Of a stretch of 64,000 bases of DNA, positions 8,269 to 17,255 are shown one piece after another; positions within the stretch are counted from its first letter, which is position 1; the number at the start of each line of letters is the position of its first letter. The notes under the pieces were generated by a model. That model worked only from the letters and a program-made list of their open reading frames with translations, did not search any database and was not told the DNA's origin. Source of the DNA: Bacteroides sedimenti. Its GTDB lineage: Bacteria > Bacteroidota > Bacteroidia > Bacteroidales > Bacteroidaceae. The position numbers and the translations under genes are program-made. The stretch spans positions 1,798,001 through 1,862,000 of the forward strand of contig NZ_AP028055.1 of NCBI RefSeq assembly GCF_040365225.1, in the 5' to 3' direction.

Positions 8269-9867
8269 TTAAATCATATCCTCTCCGGTCTTTGGAACTG
8301 CAACCTTCAGCGTCTTGTGGAACGGAGTAAAGCGTGCAATCACCATGATTACAATGGACGCCATCAGCATGTATCCAACTATCTGCTTAATGCTCACCAT
8401 AGTTGATTGTATTTGAACGGCGTTGTATAGCGTTTGTGTGGCCAGCTGTTGCGCTTCAGCCAAAGGATGTCCCTGCGCCAGGGCACTGTTCAGGCTTTGT
8501 GAATATGAGGAAGCTGCCATCGGATTCTGCATATCAACTCCTTGCGAAAGAATCATCTGGTTATTTTGCTGAAAGCGGTAAAGCATATTACTGAAAAAAG
8601 AACTTCCGATTGCCGGAGATAATACCCCACGTATGGTAATCATGAAGAAAGCATTGAATAGGGTAAACTGCGGAAGCAAATCTTCGGCTGCATACGTACC
8701 AAAAGCGATGAAAAGAATCATGGTTCCCATCCCTCGAAGCACCATCGGTAAATAAAAAAACTCATAGGTACCATTCGGGGTAAGCCCAAAATAAAGAACC
8801 GCAAAATATCCGGTAAAGCAGGCCATCCCCCAGAAAATAAGTACCCGGAATTTCCATATCTGCGCATTAAAATGCCAGTAACAAAAGGCTGCCGAAAGAA
8901 TAAACCCGGGAAACAGCCAAATGGTAAGTGCATTGGAATGCACACTGTCAAGTTTCAGGATAGTGGTTGTAAATTGACTGATCAATATTCCCGAACTATT
9001 GAATATGGAGACAAGCGCCATAAAGAAATAGGCAACATAAGGCTTGTGTCCCGAAAGCACATCCAGATTCAGATAAGGATTTTCAATTCTACGCTGTCTT
9101 CTAAAAAAAGTCCAACCCAATATGGGGATGGAAATGGTACCAGCAAGTATGGTGGAATCGTCGAACCAATCTTTTGTTTTGCCGTAAGTAACCACATAGA
9201 TGATGGTCAGCAACAACGCAGAAATAATCAGTACACTTACCCAGTCAATCTCCTTAAACGGTATAACGATCTGTCTCTTTCCATAACGAAAACAAATAAG
9301 AACCAGTATTATAGCCAGCAACAGCAGCCCGATGATCAGGTAATACATGTATTGCCATTGATAGTGATAAGCTAATGCCGCAGTCACAATCATAGACATC
9401 TGATTCAGGACGAAAACAATCGGATAAAAGAATGAATAAAATTCTGATCGTCTATCATGCTTGGAGAAAAGCGGCTTTAATATTTTTACAATTTCAATAA
9501 TGATAAAACCACGCAGAAAGCCAATCATAAAACCACAGACGGTAATTAATTGGATATGTGATGTGCGTGCACAGACAAAAGCTAATAGGGTCTGTAAACA
9601 AAGATTGCAAAGCACAATTGTTTTGGTGGTTGTAATGGCCCTCACTTTCGAATAAAGCGGATACCCGGCTACCATCCCTGCCGTAGTGGCAAAGAAAGCC
9701 ATGGAGATATCTTCTGTCAGCACCCCTAGAGAGCCGGAAATATCGATACTTGACCCGGTGTAGGTACCATTCAGCATCATCGTGGGAATCATAATAATAA
9801 AAGTGATGACGATGCCCACCCAGTAAGGTATCCCCTTTCGCAAGGGGATATTATGTCTTTTACCCAT
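8269..9867 (-). CDS. EmrB-like MFS drug exporter (DHA2 family)
   Basis: 532 residues with about 14 hydrophobic segments, the count of the DHA2 family of proton-coupled drug exporters. The first loop region MMLNGTYTGSSIDISGSLG and the cytoplasmic RRQRRIENPYLNLDVL resemble EmrB homologues. It would sit in the inner membrane and, with the EmrA-like adaptor and TolC-like channel encoded just before it, form a tripartite pump spanning both membranes. It is the last of four genes transcribed in the order MarR, TolC, EmrA, EmrB; the gap to the EmrA gene is 11 bases. The exported compound cannot be told from sequence. Confidence 0.88.
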   Translation of the reverse strand: MGKRHNIPLRKGIPYWVGIVITFIIMIPTMMLNGTYTGSSIDISGSLGVLTEDISMAFFATTAGMVAGYPLYSKVRAITTTKTIVLCNLCLQTLLAFVCARTSHIQLITVCGFMIGFLRGFIIIEIVKILKPLFSKHDRRSEFYSFFYPIVFVLNQMSMIVTAALAYHYQWQYMYYLIIGLLLLAIILVLICFRYGKRQIVIPFKEIDWVSVLIISALLLTIIYVVTYGKTKDWFDDSTILAGTISIPILGWTFFRRQRRIENPYLNLDVLSGHKPYVAYFFMALVSIFNSSGILISQFTTTILKLDSVHSNALTIWLFPGFILSAAFCYWHFNAQIWKFRVLIFWGMACFTGYFAVLYFGLTPNGTYEFFYLPMVLRGMGTMILFIAFGTYAAEDLLPQFTLFNAFFMITIRGVLSPAIGSSFFSNMLYRFQQNNQMILSQGVDMQNPMAASSYSQSLNSALAQGHPLAEAQQLATQTLYNAVQIQSTMVSIKQIVGYMLMASIVIMVIARFTPFHKTLKVAVPKTGEDMI

Positions 9868-9878
9868 TATTCTTGTGA

Positions 9879-10973
9879 TTACTTTTTAATCTTAGCTTCA
9901 GTCTCCACCATCATACCCACACGCAGCTGTTCTTTTTCTTCGGGAGTAATATTAACCAGATCGATGCGAACCGGAATTCGTTGCTGTATTTTCACAAAAT
10001 TGCCGGCACTATTATCCGTTGGTAACAAAGAATATTTAGAACCGGTAGCTTCACTAATAGCGGTAACCTTTCCCTGGAGAACTTTTCCTTTGAGAGCATC
10101 TACTTTTATATGTACCTCCTGCCCCACGTAAATATTGGCAATCTGGGTTTCTTTATAGTTCGCAGTAATCCATTTATCATTATTGCGGATAATATTCGAC
10201 ACTGTTTGTCCGGCCTGGATTAATTGTCCATTTTCCAAGGTTCTTCTTCCCATATATCCATCATATGGAGCTGTTACGACCGTATATGACAGGTTCAGTT
10301 TTGCCATTTCCAATTCCGCTCTCTTTCTCAGAATCACAGCCGATGCACTCTTAGTTTTCTTGCCAGCTTCATTCGACTGGGATTCGACAGACTTTTTCTG
10401 GCTTTTTAATGATTCATAACGGGCTCTCATTGCATCCAGGTCGCTTTTCACCTGCTCATATTGTTGACCGGTTACCGCGTCCTCTTTCAAAAGTGCCGCA
10501 TAACGCTTTTCATCCTGCTCCAATTTCCATAAACGAGCTTTTGTCTCTGCTATGTTGGCATCCGAGACATTGATGTTGCTTCGGGTGGTATTTACATTCG
10601 ACTGTAATGCATCGGCTGATGCTTCAGCATCAATCAGCGCTGCCTGAGCATCCATTAATTTAATCCGAAATTCTCTGTCATCCAGAATCAGCAGCGTATC
10701 TCCAGCTTTTACATATTGATGTTCTGTAAAGCGCACTTCCTTGATATAGCCGCCCACACGAACACTCACAGGGGTAATATACTGATCGACAACTGCGTCA
10801 TTGGTTATTTCATAAATAGTGTAGCGCCAGAAATAATGAACAGCCCAACCAATTATTCCAATTGCCAATGAAATACAAATTGTATTCATAATTATATTAC
10901 GCATCAAACGCTGTTTCAGCTTCATTAAATTGTGCTGATGTGATTTCTTTTCTTTGAGCTTCTTTTCTTCCAT
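9879..10973 (-). CDS. EmrA-like periplasmic adaptor (HlyD family)
   Basis: 364 residues. A short basic cytoplasmic start (KLKEKKSHQHNLMKLKQRL) is followed by one membrane anchor (about 27-50), then a biotinyl-lipoyl-like half (DAVVDQYITPVSVRVGGYI), a long coiled-coil hairpin (about 95-205) and the second lipoyl/beta-barrel part (LSYTVVTAPYDGYMGRR, then ANYKETQIANIYVGQEV). This is the standard membrane-fusion-protein layout that bridges an inner-membrane exporter to TolC. It lies 14 bases after the TolC-like gene and 11 before the exporter gene. Confidence 0.9.
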   Translation of the reverse strand: MEEKKLKEKKSHQHNLMKLKQRLMRNIIMNTICISLAIGIIGWAVHYFWRYTIYEITNDAVVDQYITPVSVRVGGYIKEVRFTEHQYVKAGDTLLILDDREFRIKLMDAQAALIDAEASADALQSNVNTTRSNINVSDANIAETKARLWKLEQDEKRYAALLKEDAVTGQQYEQVKSDLDAMRARYESLKSQKKSVESQSNEAGKKTKSASAVILRKRAELEMAKLNLSYTVVTAPYDGYMGRRTLENGQLIQAGQTVSNIIRNNDKWITANYKETQIANIYVGQEVHIKVDALKGKVLQGKVTAISEATGSKYSLLPTDNSAGNFVKIQQRIPVRIDLVNITPEEKEQLRVGMMVETEAKIKK

Positions 10974-10987
10974 CTTTATCCTTTCAT

Positions 10988-12307
10988 CTATAAGTTGCCA
11001 CTTGCACGCAGCAGTTGATAATAAGTAAACAGAACATTTGCTTTTGCTGTTGTAAGCTGCATTTCCGCTTCCAGTTTTACACCACTGGCATCCAGCAAAT
11101 CTGTCAGAATAGCCAGGCGGTTCTTATATTTATTATATACAATCCGATAATTTTCATTAGCCTGTTTCACAGATAAGTTGAGTACCTCTACCTTGTCCAC
11201 CGCCTCCTGATGTCTAATATAGGCGCTCTTTATCCCTGTGCGGATATTTTGCTCCTGTTGTTCCCGTTGCAGCTGGCTCAAAGTTACTGAATGCTTCGCT
11301 GCACTCGCTTTTTTCTTATTCTGGTATAATGCGGAAAGTTTATAGGAAAAAACCAGAGAGACATTCCAGTTATTGAGATACATATCCTGAACGGGAGAAG
11401 TACTGGTAACCGGCCGTGCCAGGGTATTGGCTGCCCTCATTGAGAGAGAAGGAAGGTAGTCGGCACGTACCAACTCTTCGTTTTTACGTGCAAGCTTGAT
11501 TCCGTTTTCTGCCATTTGCAATTCGGGATACTGACTATAGGCTTGCAGTACATACTCTTCGTATGAGGCTAAAGACAACGGATTTTCCAGAAAATTACTG
11601 TCTGGCTTCAAGATCCACTCTTCATTCAACCCCAAAGCAATATTCAGTTGCTGTGAACTGATGCGGATATTATCTTCAACTTCCCGCAAAGTCAACTGAT
11701 AGTTTGTGAGCAGCAGTTCACTCCGGATAAGATCATTTCCCGTGACCATTCCCTGCTTTTTCATCTGTTGAATATCATTCAGTCTTTTTTGTGCTTCACC
11801 TATATTCTGAATCATTACCTCTTGCTGTCTATACAACCTGAATAGATCCAAATAACGACCCATTAATATCAATTTTAGTTCGGCAATATCTTTGTGGGCA
11901 ACTAACTGAGCCAACTCTTTCTGCAAAGAGGCTTTCTCTATAGAACGCTTGATTTTACCTCCACGATACAATGGCTGTACAACCTCTAGATTATAATTCT
12001 GGCTCCAATCTGGGTAATAGGGATGAACCGCATCCGTCAACCCCTCTCTGAACAAGGTTGGATCGCCAACATATCCACCTGTTAAACCTACCGTAATATC
12101 TGGTAAAAAACCTGTTTTGGCAATTGATAATTCATCGGAAGCAATGTGTTCGCTGACTCTGTCAGACTTGACTTTCAGACTGTTTTCAATCCCAAATCTG
12201 AATAGCTCATCAACACCCAATAAATGAGTTTCCTGTGCCTGTATACCTACTGCGCTCAGTAATAACAGACTTACAGCTATCCATTTATTCAATACTCTTA
12301 AATTCAT
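10988..12307 (-). CDS. TolC family outer membrane efflux protein
   Basis: 439 residues from the ATG at 12307, chosen because it gives a clean signal peptide (MNLRVLNKWIAVSLLLLSAVGIQAQ); an upstream in-frame start adds residues with no signal character. Two outer-membrane efflux repeats follow, with long alpha-helical stretches and the GGYVGDP and SYKLSALYQNKKK turns usual in the family. It forms the outer-membrane channel of the pump encoded with EmrA and EmrB downstream. Its start overlaps the end of the MarR gene by 23 bases, so the two are translationally linked. Confidence 0.88.
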   Translation of the reverse strand: MNLRVLNKWIAVSLLLLSAVGIQAQETHLLGVDELFRFGIENSLKVKSDRVSEHIASDELSIAKTGFLPDITVGLTGGYVGDPTLFREGLTDAVHPYYPDWSQNYNLEVVQPLYRGGKIKRSIEKASLQKELAQLVAHKDIAELKLILMGRYLDLFRLYRQQEVMIQNIGEAQKRLNDIQQMKKQGMVTGNDLIRSELLLTNYQLTLREVEDNIRISSQQLNIALGLNEEWILKPDSNFLENPLSLASYEEYVLQAYSQYPELQMAENGIKLARKNEELVRADYLPSLSMRAANTLARPVTSTSPVQDMYLNNWNVSLVFSYKLSALYQNKKKASAAKHSVTLSQLQREQQEQNIRTGIKSAYIRHQEAVDKVEVLNLSVKQANENYRIVYNKYKNRLAILTDLLDASGVKLEAEMQLTTAKANVLFTYYQLLRASGNL

Positions 12308-12728
12308 AATCGAGTTTTTGTAAAAATATAATATTATCCTGTACATCTTTTAAGTCAATATTCTCTGCAACAAAGGCATAGATTTCATTGAGCAATGGTT
12401 CCATCTTCTTTTGTAAAATGCGTCCTTGCTCCGTCACTGTGATAAGTTTATTTCGTCGGTCGCTTGAATCTTCTTGCCGGACGACAAGACCTCTTTTTTC
12501 GAGGTTGTTTATCAGATAAGTCAGACTGGCTTTATCCTTGAATGTTTTATCGGCCAGTTCTTGTTGGTTTACTCTTTCTTGCTTCCACAAGCAAGACATG
12601 ATTTGCAGCATCTCGTATGTGATATCCACATTGTTTTTCCGCATACTCCTTTGCATTGCCAGTTTAAAGGAAGCTCTCGTTTGCAAGATTGCACGCATGA
12701 ATTCTTGCACGGATTCTATTTTCGTCAT
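12285..12728 (-). CDS. MarR family regulator of the efflux operon
   Basis: 147 residues with the MarR winged helix-turn-helix: QQELADKTFKDKASLTYLINNLEKRGLVVRQ forms the recognition helix region and SSDRRNKLITVTEQG the wing. Flanking helices at both ends should make the dimer interface. Such proteins usually repress an adjacent pump operon and release DNA when a small hydrophobic compound binds. Being the first gene of the pump operon, with a perfect palindrome beside its own promoter, it is very likely autoregulatory. Confidence 0.9.
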   Translation of the reverse strand: MTKIESVQEFMRAILQTRASFKLAMQRSMRKNNVDITYEMLQIMSCLWKQERVNQQELADKTFKDKASLTYLINNLEKRGLVVRQEDSSDRRNKLITVTEQGRILQKKMEPLLNEIYAFVAENIDLKDVQDNIIFLQKLDYEFKSIE

Positions 12729-12748
12729 ACCTTCTATTAAAAACGATG

Positions 12749-12790
12749 CAAAAGTAGCAATAATTGGCCATAAAAGTTAAAGGTTTAACT
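12749..12790 (-). promoter_or_regulatory. Promoter and palindromic operator of the marR-efflux operon
   Basis: On the minus strand TACTTTTG (12749-12756) fits the -7 box. AGTTAAA-GG-TTTAACT (12775-12790) is a perfect 16-base palindrome lying where the -33 element would be; a protein bound there would block polymerase. No TTG is seen at the usual distance. A MarR operator is the simplest reading. Confidence 0.55.
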
Positions 12791-13005
12791 AATAAAATGG
12801 ATCAAATTAGAAATATTTAAAAGAAGTCTTTCAGGTATATATTGCGATTAAGCAATAAATACAATTCGAAAACATAATAAAAATCATCACAGATGTTAGG
12901 TTCATGAACAACTGGAAGGTTACTCCATCGAATAACACTTATAAAGCGGAAATAAAGACACAAAAATGATTGTCAGTGATTTGAGTAAGGTAGTCAGAAA
13001 AAATA
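12791..13005. other. Intergenic region without visible genes
   Basis: AT-rich sequence between the marR promoter and the terminator of the DUF5606 gene. Frames here are short and lack ribosome sites. I see nothing in it. Confidence 0.4.
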
Positions 13006-13041
13006 AAAAGGAGGATAACACTAAATAGTTACCCTCCTTTT
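13006..13041 (-). terminator. Terminator of the DUF5606 gene
   Basis: AAAAGGAGGATAAC pairs with GTTACCCTCCTTTT (one mismatch) around an 8-base loop. Read on the minus strand it ends in a T-rich tract, 20 bases after the stop codon. Confidence 0.75.
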
Positions 13042-13061
13042 GATTATAATACATCAGAGTC

Positions 13062-13484
13062 TTACTCGGCTTCAGTCTCTGCACTCTCCTCAGCTTCAAA
13101 ATTTGTAATACCGCAAGAAACAAGGATATTATACCAGGAGATCAATTTCTTAATATCGGTTACATAAACACGGTCGCGATCAAAATCGGGCAGGATTTCA
13201 GCAAAATATGCACGCAACTGATCTGCAGTAGACTTCTTCGCATCAATAGAAGCCAAACCGCCATTTTCTTTCTTCAGAACAGAAGCAAGGACTTCTTTTA
13301 ATGGCACTTCAGCATCATTTGTATACATTGCAATATCAGCCAAAGAAATCACTTTTTCATTTCCATAAGCCGGAAAACGTTTCTTATCTTCTGCCAGTGA
13401 TTCTACAATCAGCATATTTTTTCCCTGAGAAATCAATTTATACAAACCGGGCTTACCCGAAATAGACAAAATAGTCTTTAACAT
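13062..13484 (-). CDS. DUF5606 domain protein
   Basis: 140 residues beginning MLKTILSISGKPGLYKLISQGKNMLIVESL, the conserved start of DUF5606, a small cytoplasmic family of Bacteroidetes with no known function. A second conserved stretch is RVYVTDIKKLISWYNILV (about residues 107-124). The C-terminus is a short acidic tail (EAEESAETEAE). It has its own promoter and terminator and so forms a single-gene unit, although it lies just behind the nusB-coaE cluster in the same direction. Confidence 0.8.
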   Translation of the reverse strand: MLKTILSISGKPGLYKLISQGKNMLIVESLAEDKKRFPAYGNEKVISLADIAMYTNDAEVPLKEVLASVLKKENGGLASIDAKKSTADQLRAYFAEILPDFDRDRVYVTDIKKLISWYNILVSCGITNFEAEESAETEAE

Positions 13485-13518
13485 AGTACACTAATTTTAT
13501 ATTTTATTAATTGCAGAG

Positions 13519-13549
13519 CAAAAATAACATTCAACATTGAAACATACAA
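13519..13549 (-). promoter_or_regulatory. Promoter of the DUF5606 gene
   Basis: On the minus strand TATTTTTG (13519-13526) is preceded by TTG (13547-13549) at 20 bases, matching the Bacteroides promoter pattern. It is about 35 bases before the start codon. Confidence 0.6.
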
Positions 13550-13597
13550 CGTAATGCCGATAAAAAGCGTTTCTTTAAACAAATATTAGGAAACTTG

Positions 13598-14185
13598 CTA
13601 AAATGAAGCAGAGTTCATTAACGTTATTAGCTGAGGAATGACAGGGGTTATATCGTCATTGACAATCACAAAATCGGCCATTTTTCTTTTTGCTTCATCA
13701 TCCATCTGACTTTGGATACGATTCCTTATTTGTTCTTCAGAAAGAGTAAAATCCCTTCTGAGCAAGCGCTTCAATCGCAGTTCCAATGGAGCATGAACCA
13801 TAACAACGATGTCGACTGCATCTGTAAATCCGGCTTCAATAAGTATAGCCGATTCTATGGCTACAAATGGACAATGCTGGTTCTGTGAAACCCAGTTTAT
13901 AAAATCCTCCTTCACTTTTGGATGAATAATCCCGTTCACAATGCTGGCATGTTGCGGATCGGAGAAAAGATAAGCAGCCAGCAGAGGCTTGTTCAACACG
14001 CCGTATGCAAACACCTCCTCTCCTAACAAAGAGATTAGTTTTTGTCGGATTTCAGCATCAGTAGACGTTATCCGCTTTGCTTCATCGTCAGCAATATAAA
14101 CAGGGACACCCATCACTTTTAAAAGATGGGCAACCACGGATTTCCCGCTGCCAATACCACCGGTTATACCAATCTTAGTTGTCAT
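13598..14185 (-). CDS. coaE: Dephospho-CoA kinase
   Basis: 195 residues. The P-loop GITGGIGSGKS is at about residues 6-16, with the family motif VYIADDEAKRI following at about 29-39. LIEAGFTDAVDIVVMV and the arginine pair region LKRLLRRD complete the fold. The enzyme phosphorylates the 3'-hydroxyl of dephospho-CoA with ATP, the last step of coenzyme A synthesis, in the cytoplasm. Its start overlaps the YbbR-like gene by 11 bases, and it is the last gene of the nusB-yajC-ybbR-coaE cluster. PanC and PanD, earlier in the same pathway, are encoded near 46 kb. Confidence 0.93.
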   Translation of the reverse strand: MTTKIGITGGIGSGKSVVAHLLKVMGVPVYIADDEAKRITSTDAEIRQKLISLLGEEVFAYGVLNKPLLAAYLFSDPQHASIVNGIIHPKVKEDFINWVSQNQHCPFVAIESAILIEAGFTDAVDIVVMVHAPLELRLKRLLRRDFTLSEEQIRNRIQSQMDDEAKRKMADFVIVNDDITPVIPQLITLMNSASF

Positions 14186-15188
14186 ATAAAGGAATCGATT
14201 CTATAAGAAAATCAACCTGGTCGGGGATTATTCGCACATAGCTCACACCGGCCGGAACTGATTTCAGCTTTAATTTGTATTTATCCGAGCCAAGTTGCAT
14301 CAGCTCATCATAAGAGATATCAAAAACAAAATCCTGAGGACGAATGGAACTGAACCGACTTAACCCTACCTGAAAAGAGACTTTTACTTTTGATGGAAAG
14401 GTGCGTAATGATTTATTTGATGGAAAACCGATTCCTTGTAATGGTACTTCCAATGTCTTTTCAGTATAGATATCTACAGGGAGAGTAAGCCCAACAACGT
14501 TAGGAATAAATTTCACTCCTTTTATTGGAGCCAGAAATACTCTTCGATAAACTGTGTCAGACACTCCATCCAGCAATACAATCTGTGTATTAACAAATTT
14601 GACAGAATTTAAAATAGACTGAGGAGCAAAAGCCAGCACTGAATCAGGCGTAAAGATGGTATCGGTCAGAAAATACTGCCGAGCTGTATTAACCCTTCCT
14701 ATCAGGTGCACCGGAACTTTCTTGGCACCGCCTATAGAATAAATGTATTCGATAACCTCGGGTTTGATACTTATTAGTTTCGTCGAGGCGTTAAGCTGAG
14801 CCTGCACTCTCTTTTCAATCTCGCGAGCCTGAATCTGAACGTGATTCCCGCGGTTCTGATAATCCGTAAAGTTTAGACTTATCGGATGAAAATCATGTCC
14901 GAGAAAATAGCCCAGCAGTGAAGTTCCTTTATCTTTAACAATGATATGCAAATCAGAAGCCGGTTCGTCAGTAATAACAGCTCCGTTGGGTATATTGCGG
15001 AGTTTTAAAGGAATTGTTAATTCGACTTCAAAATCGTTTTTTAGTGTTTGAAGTAACCAAAAGCCAGACGATAGCAGAAAGAAAAACAGAAAGATCAGAA
15101 CCTCCTTGCTTTTATCACTGAGCAGGAAGCTTCTGATCTTTCTGTAAATCTTTAAATAAATAAGCTTTATGTTCCTTTTACCGAACAT
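14175..15188 (-). CDS. YbbR/CdaR-like single-pass membrane protein
   Basis: 337 residues. A basic N-terminus is followed by a membrane helix (about 28-47, EVLIFLFFFLLSSGFWLL) and an extracytoplasmic region made of repeated YbbR-like units (for example LTIPLKLRNIPNGAVITD, VPLQGIGFPSNKSLRTFPSK). In Firmicutes such proteins (CdaR) regulate the cyclic-di-AMP synthase; in Bacteroidetes that role is not shown, and no diadenylate cyclase gene is next to this one. The order nusB, yajC, ybbR, coaE is a conserved cluster in Bacteroides as far as I know. Confidence 0.8.
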   Translation of the reverse strand: MFGKRNIKLIYLKIYRKIRSFLLSDKSKEVLIFLFFFLLSSGFWLLQTLKNDFEVELTIPLKLRNIPNGAVITDEPASDLHIIVKDKGTSLLGYFLGHDFHPISLNFTDYQNRGNHVQIQAREIEKRVQAQLNASTKLISIKPEVIEYIYSIGGAKKVPVHLIGRVNTARQYFLTDTIFTPDSVLAFAPQSILNSVKFVNTQIVLLDGVSDTVYRRVFLAPIKGVKFIPNVVGLTLPVDIYTEKTLEVPLQGIGFPSNKSLRTFPSKVKVSFQVGLSRFSSIRPQDFVFDISYDELMQLGSDKYKLKLKSVPAGVSYVRIIPDQVDFLIESIPLYDN

Positions 15189-15196
15189 TCTATTTA

Positions 15197-15529
15197 TTAT
15201 TTTGACTCTGCCTGACTAGCATCAGATGCAGCAGCAAAAATAGAATTTTTGTCGATTTTTATGCGCACATTGTCTGCAATTTCCAGAACAATATAATCAT
15301 CTTTCACTTCTTTGATTTTTCCGTGAATACCTCCAGCAGTAATAACTTTCTGACCAACTTCAAGACCTTTGCGGAAGTTCTGAATTTCTTTCTGCTTTTT
15401 ATTCTGTGGACGAATCATGAAGAAATAAATAATAGCAAACATTGCCACCATCATAAGAATGGTTCCACCTCCACCACTCAAAAAGCCGCCTCCCGCTGCG
15501 GGAGCCTGTAATAATACAAATAAGTTCAT
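15197..15529 (-). CDS. yajC: Preprotein translocase subunit YajC
   Basis: 110 residues. A glycine-rich start is followed by one membrane helix (about 22-42, ILMMVAMFAIIYFFMIRPQ) and a cytoplasmic domain with the family signature QKEIQNFRKGLEVGQKVITAGGIHG. YajC associates with SecDF and the Sec channel and helps membrane-protein insertion. Its C-terminal tail is short and ends in SQAESK. It stands nine bases before the YbbR gene and follows nusB. Confidence 0.93.
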   Translation of the reverse strand: MNLFVLLQAPAAGGGFLSGGGGTILMMVAMFAIIYFFMIRPQNKKQKEIQNFRKGLEVGQKVITAGGIHGKIKEVKDDYIVLEIADNVRIKIDKNSIFAAASDASQAESK

Positions 15530-15572
15530 AAAATATTTTTTATAGTTTTCTAATCAATGAAAAGCAAATATA

Positions 15573-16499
15573 TTAATTTTTAGTTAGTTTCCCATCTTTT
15601 TTTAATTGATTAACAATTCCGTCAAGCGTTCCATTGATAAAACTGCCACTCTTTGAGGTACTGTAGAGTTTTGCGATTTCAACATATTCATTCAAAGAAA
15701 CACTGATTGGTATATTCGGGAAGCTAAGAATTTCGGCCAAGGCAATCTGCATAATAATCACATCCATGAAAGCTACGCGATCCAAATCCCAGTTCTTGGT
15801 ATTTTCACTGATCAAATGACGGTAATAATCTTCGTTCAATATAGAACGACGGAATAATCTGCGAGCAAACTCCTGATCTTCTTCATCCTTAAATTCAGGC
15901 AATAGCTTTTGACTTGCTCCTTGTTTTTCCTCAAACTTCTTGATTGTTTTAATAACAAAGGTATCAACTATCTCTTTGTCATCATTCCAATATAAACTCT
16001 GATCTTCCAGGATCTGATCCAAAGATTCATTATTCATGATGAAGCTTTTGTAGATCTTCCGCCAAAGTTCACGGTCTTCAGAATATGAAGACTCTTCTGA
16101 TTTCATGTAATCTTTGTAAATATCAGAATTGAAAATCTTATCAAAAAGATCTTTAATAAACTCTGGATCGTTGCCCCATGTTCTTTTTTGATTTGAAGAA
16201 AACTCGGTAAGCTGCTTATTGACTTCCAGTTGGGCGATAAATTTATTTTTCACAAATTTCATACTTGGAGCCAAGTCTTCCTGAGAAGGAACTAGTTTGT
16301 TTTTTGCCGCATCAATGCGTTTATGGGCAAAATTCGTCAATTCTATCATCAACAACAGCAGATAGTTGTAGAGATCGTAGGCTTTTGAAAGGCTAAAGAA
16401 TAGCTCTTTTTCAGCTGTGTCTAAGTTTTTATTACCATTTTGATAGTAAGCGTACACAATCTGAACAATCTTAAGACGAATAAGAACTCTGTTAATCAT
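15573..16499 (-). CDS. nusB: Transcription antitermination factor NusB
   Basis: 308 residues from the ATG at 16499, giving MINRVLIRLKIVQIVYAYYQ, the expected start; an upstream TTG four codons earlier is less likely. The NusB RNA-binding fold sits mostly in the C-terminal half, ending WDLDRVAFMDVIIMQIALAEIL and SVSLNEYVEIAKLYSTSKSGSF. The protein is about twice the length of E. coli NusB because of a long N-terminal helical region, as is usual in Bacteroides. It binds boxA with NusE to prevent early termination of rRNA transcription. Confidence 0.9.
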   Translation of the reverse strand: MINRVLIRLKIVQIVYAYYQNGNKNLDTAEKELFFSLSKAYDLYNYLLLLMIELTNFAHKRIDAAKNKLVPSQEDLAPSMKFVKNKFIAQLEVNKQLTEFSSNQKRTWGNDPEFIKDLFDKIFNSDIYKDYMKSEESSYSEDRELWRKIYKSFIMNNESLDQILEDQSLYWNDDKEIVDTFVIKTIKKFEEKQGASQKLLPEFKDEEDQEFARRLFRRSILNEDYYRHLISENTKNWDLDRVAFMDVIIMQIALAEILSFPNIPISVSLNEYVEIAKLYSTSKSGSFINGTLDGIVNQLKKDGKLTKN

Positions 16500-16528
16500 A
16501 ACTTTTTTCAATACATTAATTCAACATG

Positions 16529-16560
16529 CAAAAATAGACATTTTAGCAACTTCACACAAA
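16529..16560 (-). promoter_or_regulatory. Promoter of the nusB cluster
   Basis: On the minus strand TATTTTTG (16529-16536) is preceded by TTTG (16557-16560) at 20 bases. It would start the nusB-yajC-ybbR-coaE transcript about 25 bases before nusB. Confidence 0.6.
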
Positions 16561-16639
16561 CAAATTACATTTTTTAATGTATAAAACAATCATTAAAATT
16601 TAAAATTTGGATTTCAAGATAAGTTTCTTGCAGAATCTT

Positions 16640-16664
16640 TTGACTATTAAAAAAAAATAGTCAA
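16640..16664. repeat. Inverted repeat in the nusB/DUF3276 divergent region
   Basis: TTGACTATT and AATAGTCAA form a perfect 9-base inverted repeat around a 7-base A run, about 40 bases before the DUF3276 start. It may be an operator or the foot of a leader hairpin; there is no further evidence. Confidence 0.35.
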
Positions 16665-16703
16665 TTTTGGGGCCGATAAAAAAACTGAGATAATTTAGCT
16701 GAT

Positions 16704-17090
16704 ATGGAAGAATTCAAAAAGAAGAGTGCAGTTGATACAAACGATAAAGAAATCGTTTTCTCTAAATCTATCAAAGCTGGTAAACGCATCTATTATTTAG
16801 ATGTAAAGAAGAACCGAAAAGATGAAATGTTTATTGCAATTACCGAAAGTAAGAAAATCATTTCCGGAGAAGGTGACGACTCCCAGGTTTCTTTTGAAAA
16901 GCATAAAATCTTCCTCTATAAGGAAGACTTCGAAAAATTCATGACTGGCCTAACCCAAGCTATTTCTTTTATCAATGGAGAACAAGGTACTATTTCTGTT
17001 GAGAATAAAATAGAAGATGAGAAGGAAAAGGAAATCAAGTCAGAAGAAATAATTCCAGAAGAAATTAAGATTGATATCGATTTTGAATAA
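16704..17090 (+). CDS. DUF3276 PUR-alpha-like nucleic-acid-binding protein
   Basis: 128 residues. The core (about 15-100) contains VFSKSIKAGKRIYYLDVKKNRKDEMFIAITESKK and FEKHKIFLYKEDFEKFMTGL, the pattern of the bacterial PUR domain (DUF3276), which folds like eukaryotic PUR-alpha and binds single-stranded nucleic acid in the few cases studied. An acidic, glutamate-rich tail follows. It is a small single gene divergent from nusB; no operon partner is evident. Confidence 0.8.
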   Translation: MEEFKKKSAVDTNDKEIVFSKSIKAGKRIYYLDVKKNRKDEMFIAITESKKIISGEGDDSQVSFEKHKIFLYKEDFEKFMTGLTQAISFINGEQGTISVENKIEDEKEKEIKSEEIIPEEIKIDIDFE

Positions 17091-17128
17091 AAATATCAAT
17101 CACTGCATTTATTTATCTTGATCAATTC

Positions 17129-17203
17129 TTTGTAATATAAAAAAGAAAGCGTACTTTTGCACCGCTTTTTACTGCATCGTGTGATAATACCACATCGTGT
17201 GAT
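17129..17203 (+). promoter_or_regulatory. Promoter and repeat-bearing leader of rplY
   Basis: TTTG (17129-17132), 19 bases, TACTTTTG (17152-17159) is a perfect Bacteroides promoter. The transcript would have a leader of about 90 bases. It contains CATCGTGTGAT twice (17175-17185 and 17193-17203), 18 bases apart. Ribosomal-protein leaders are often regulatory, but no known element is recognised. Confidence 0.7.
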
Positions 17204-17255
17204 GGTGAATTAAGCACAATAACTTAATTTAGAGTAACACAAAAAATTTAAAAAA

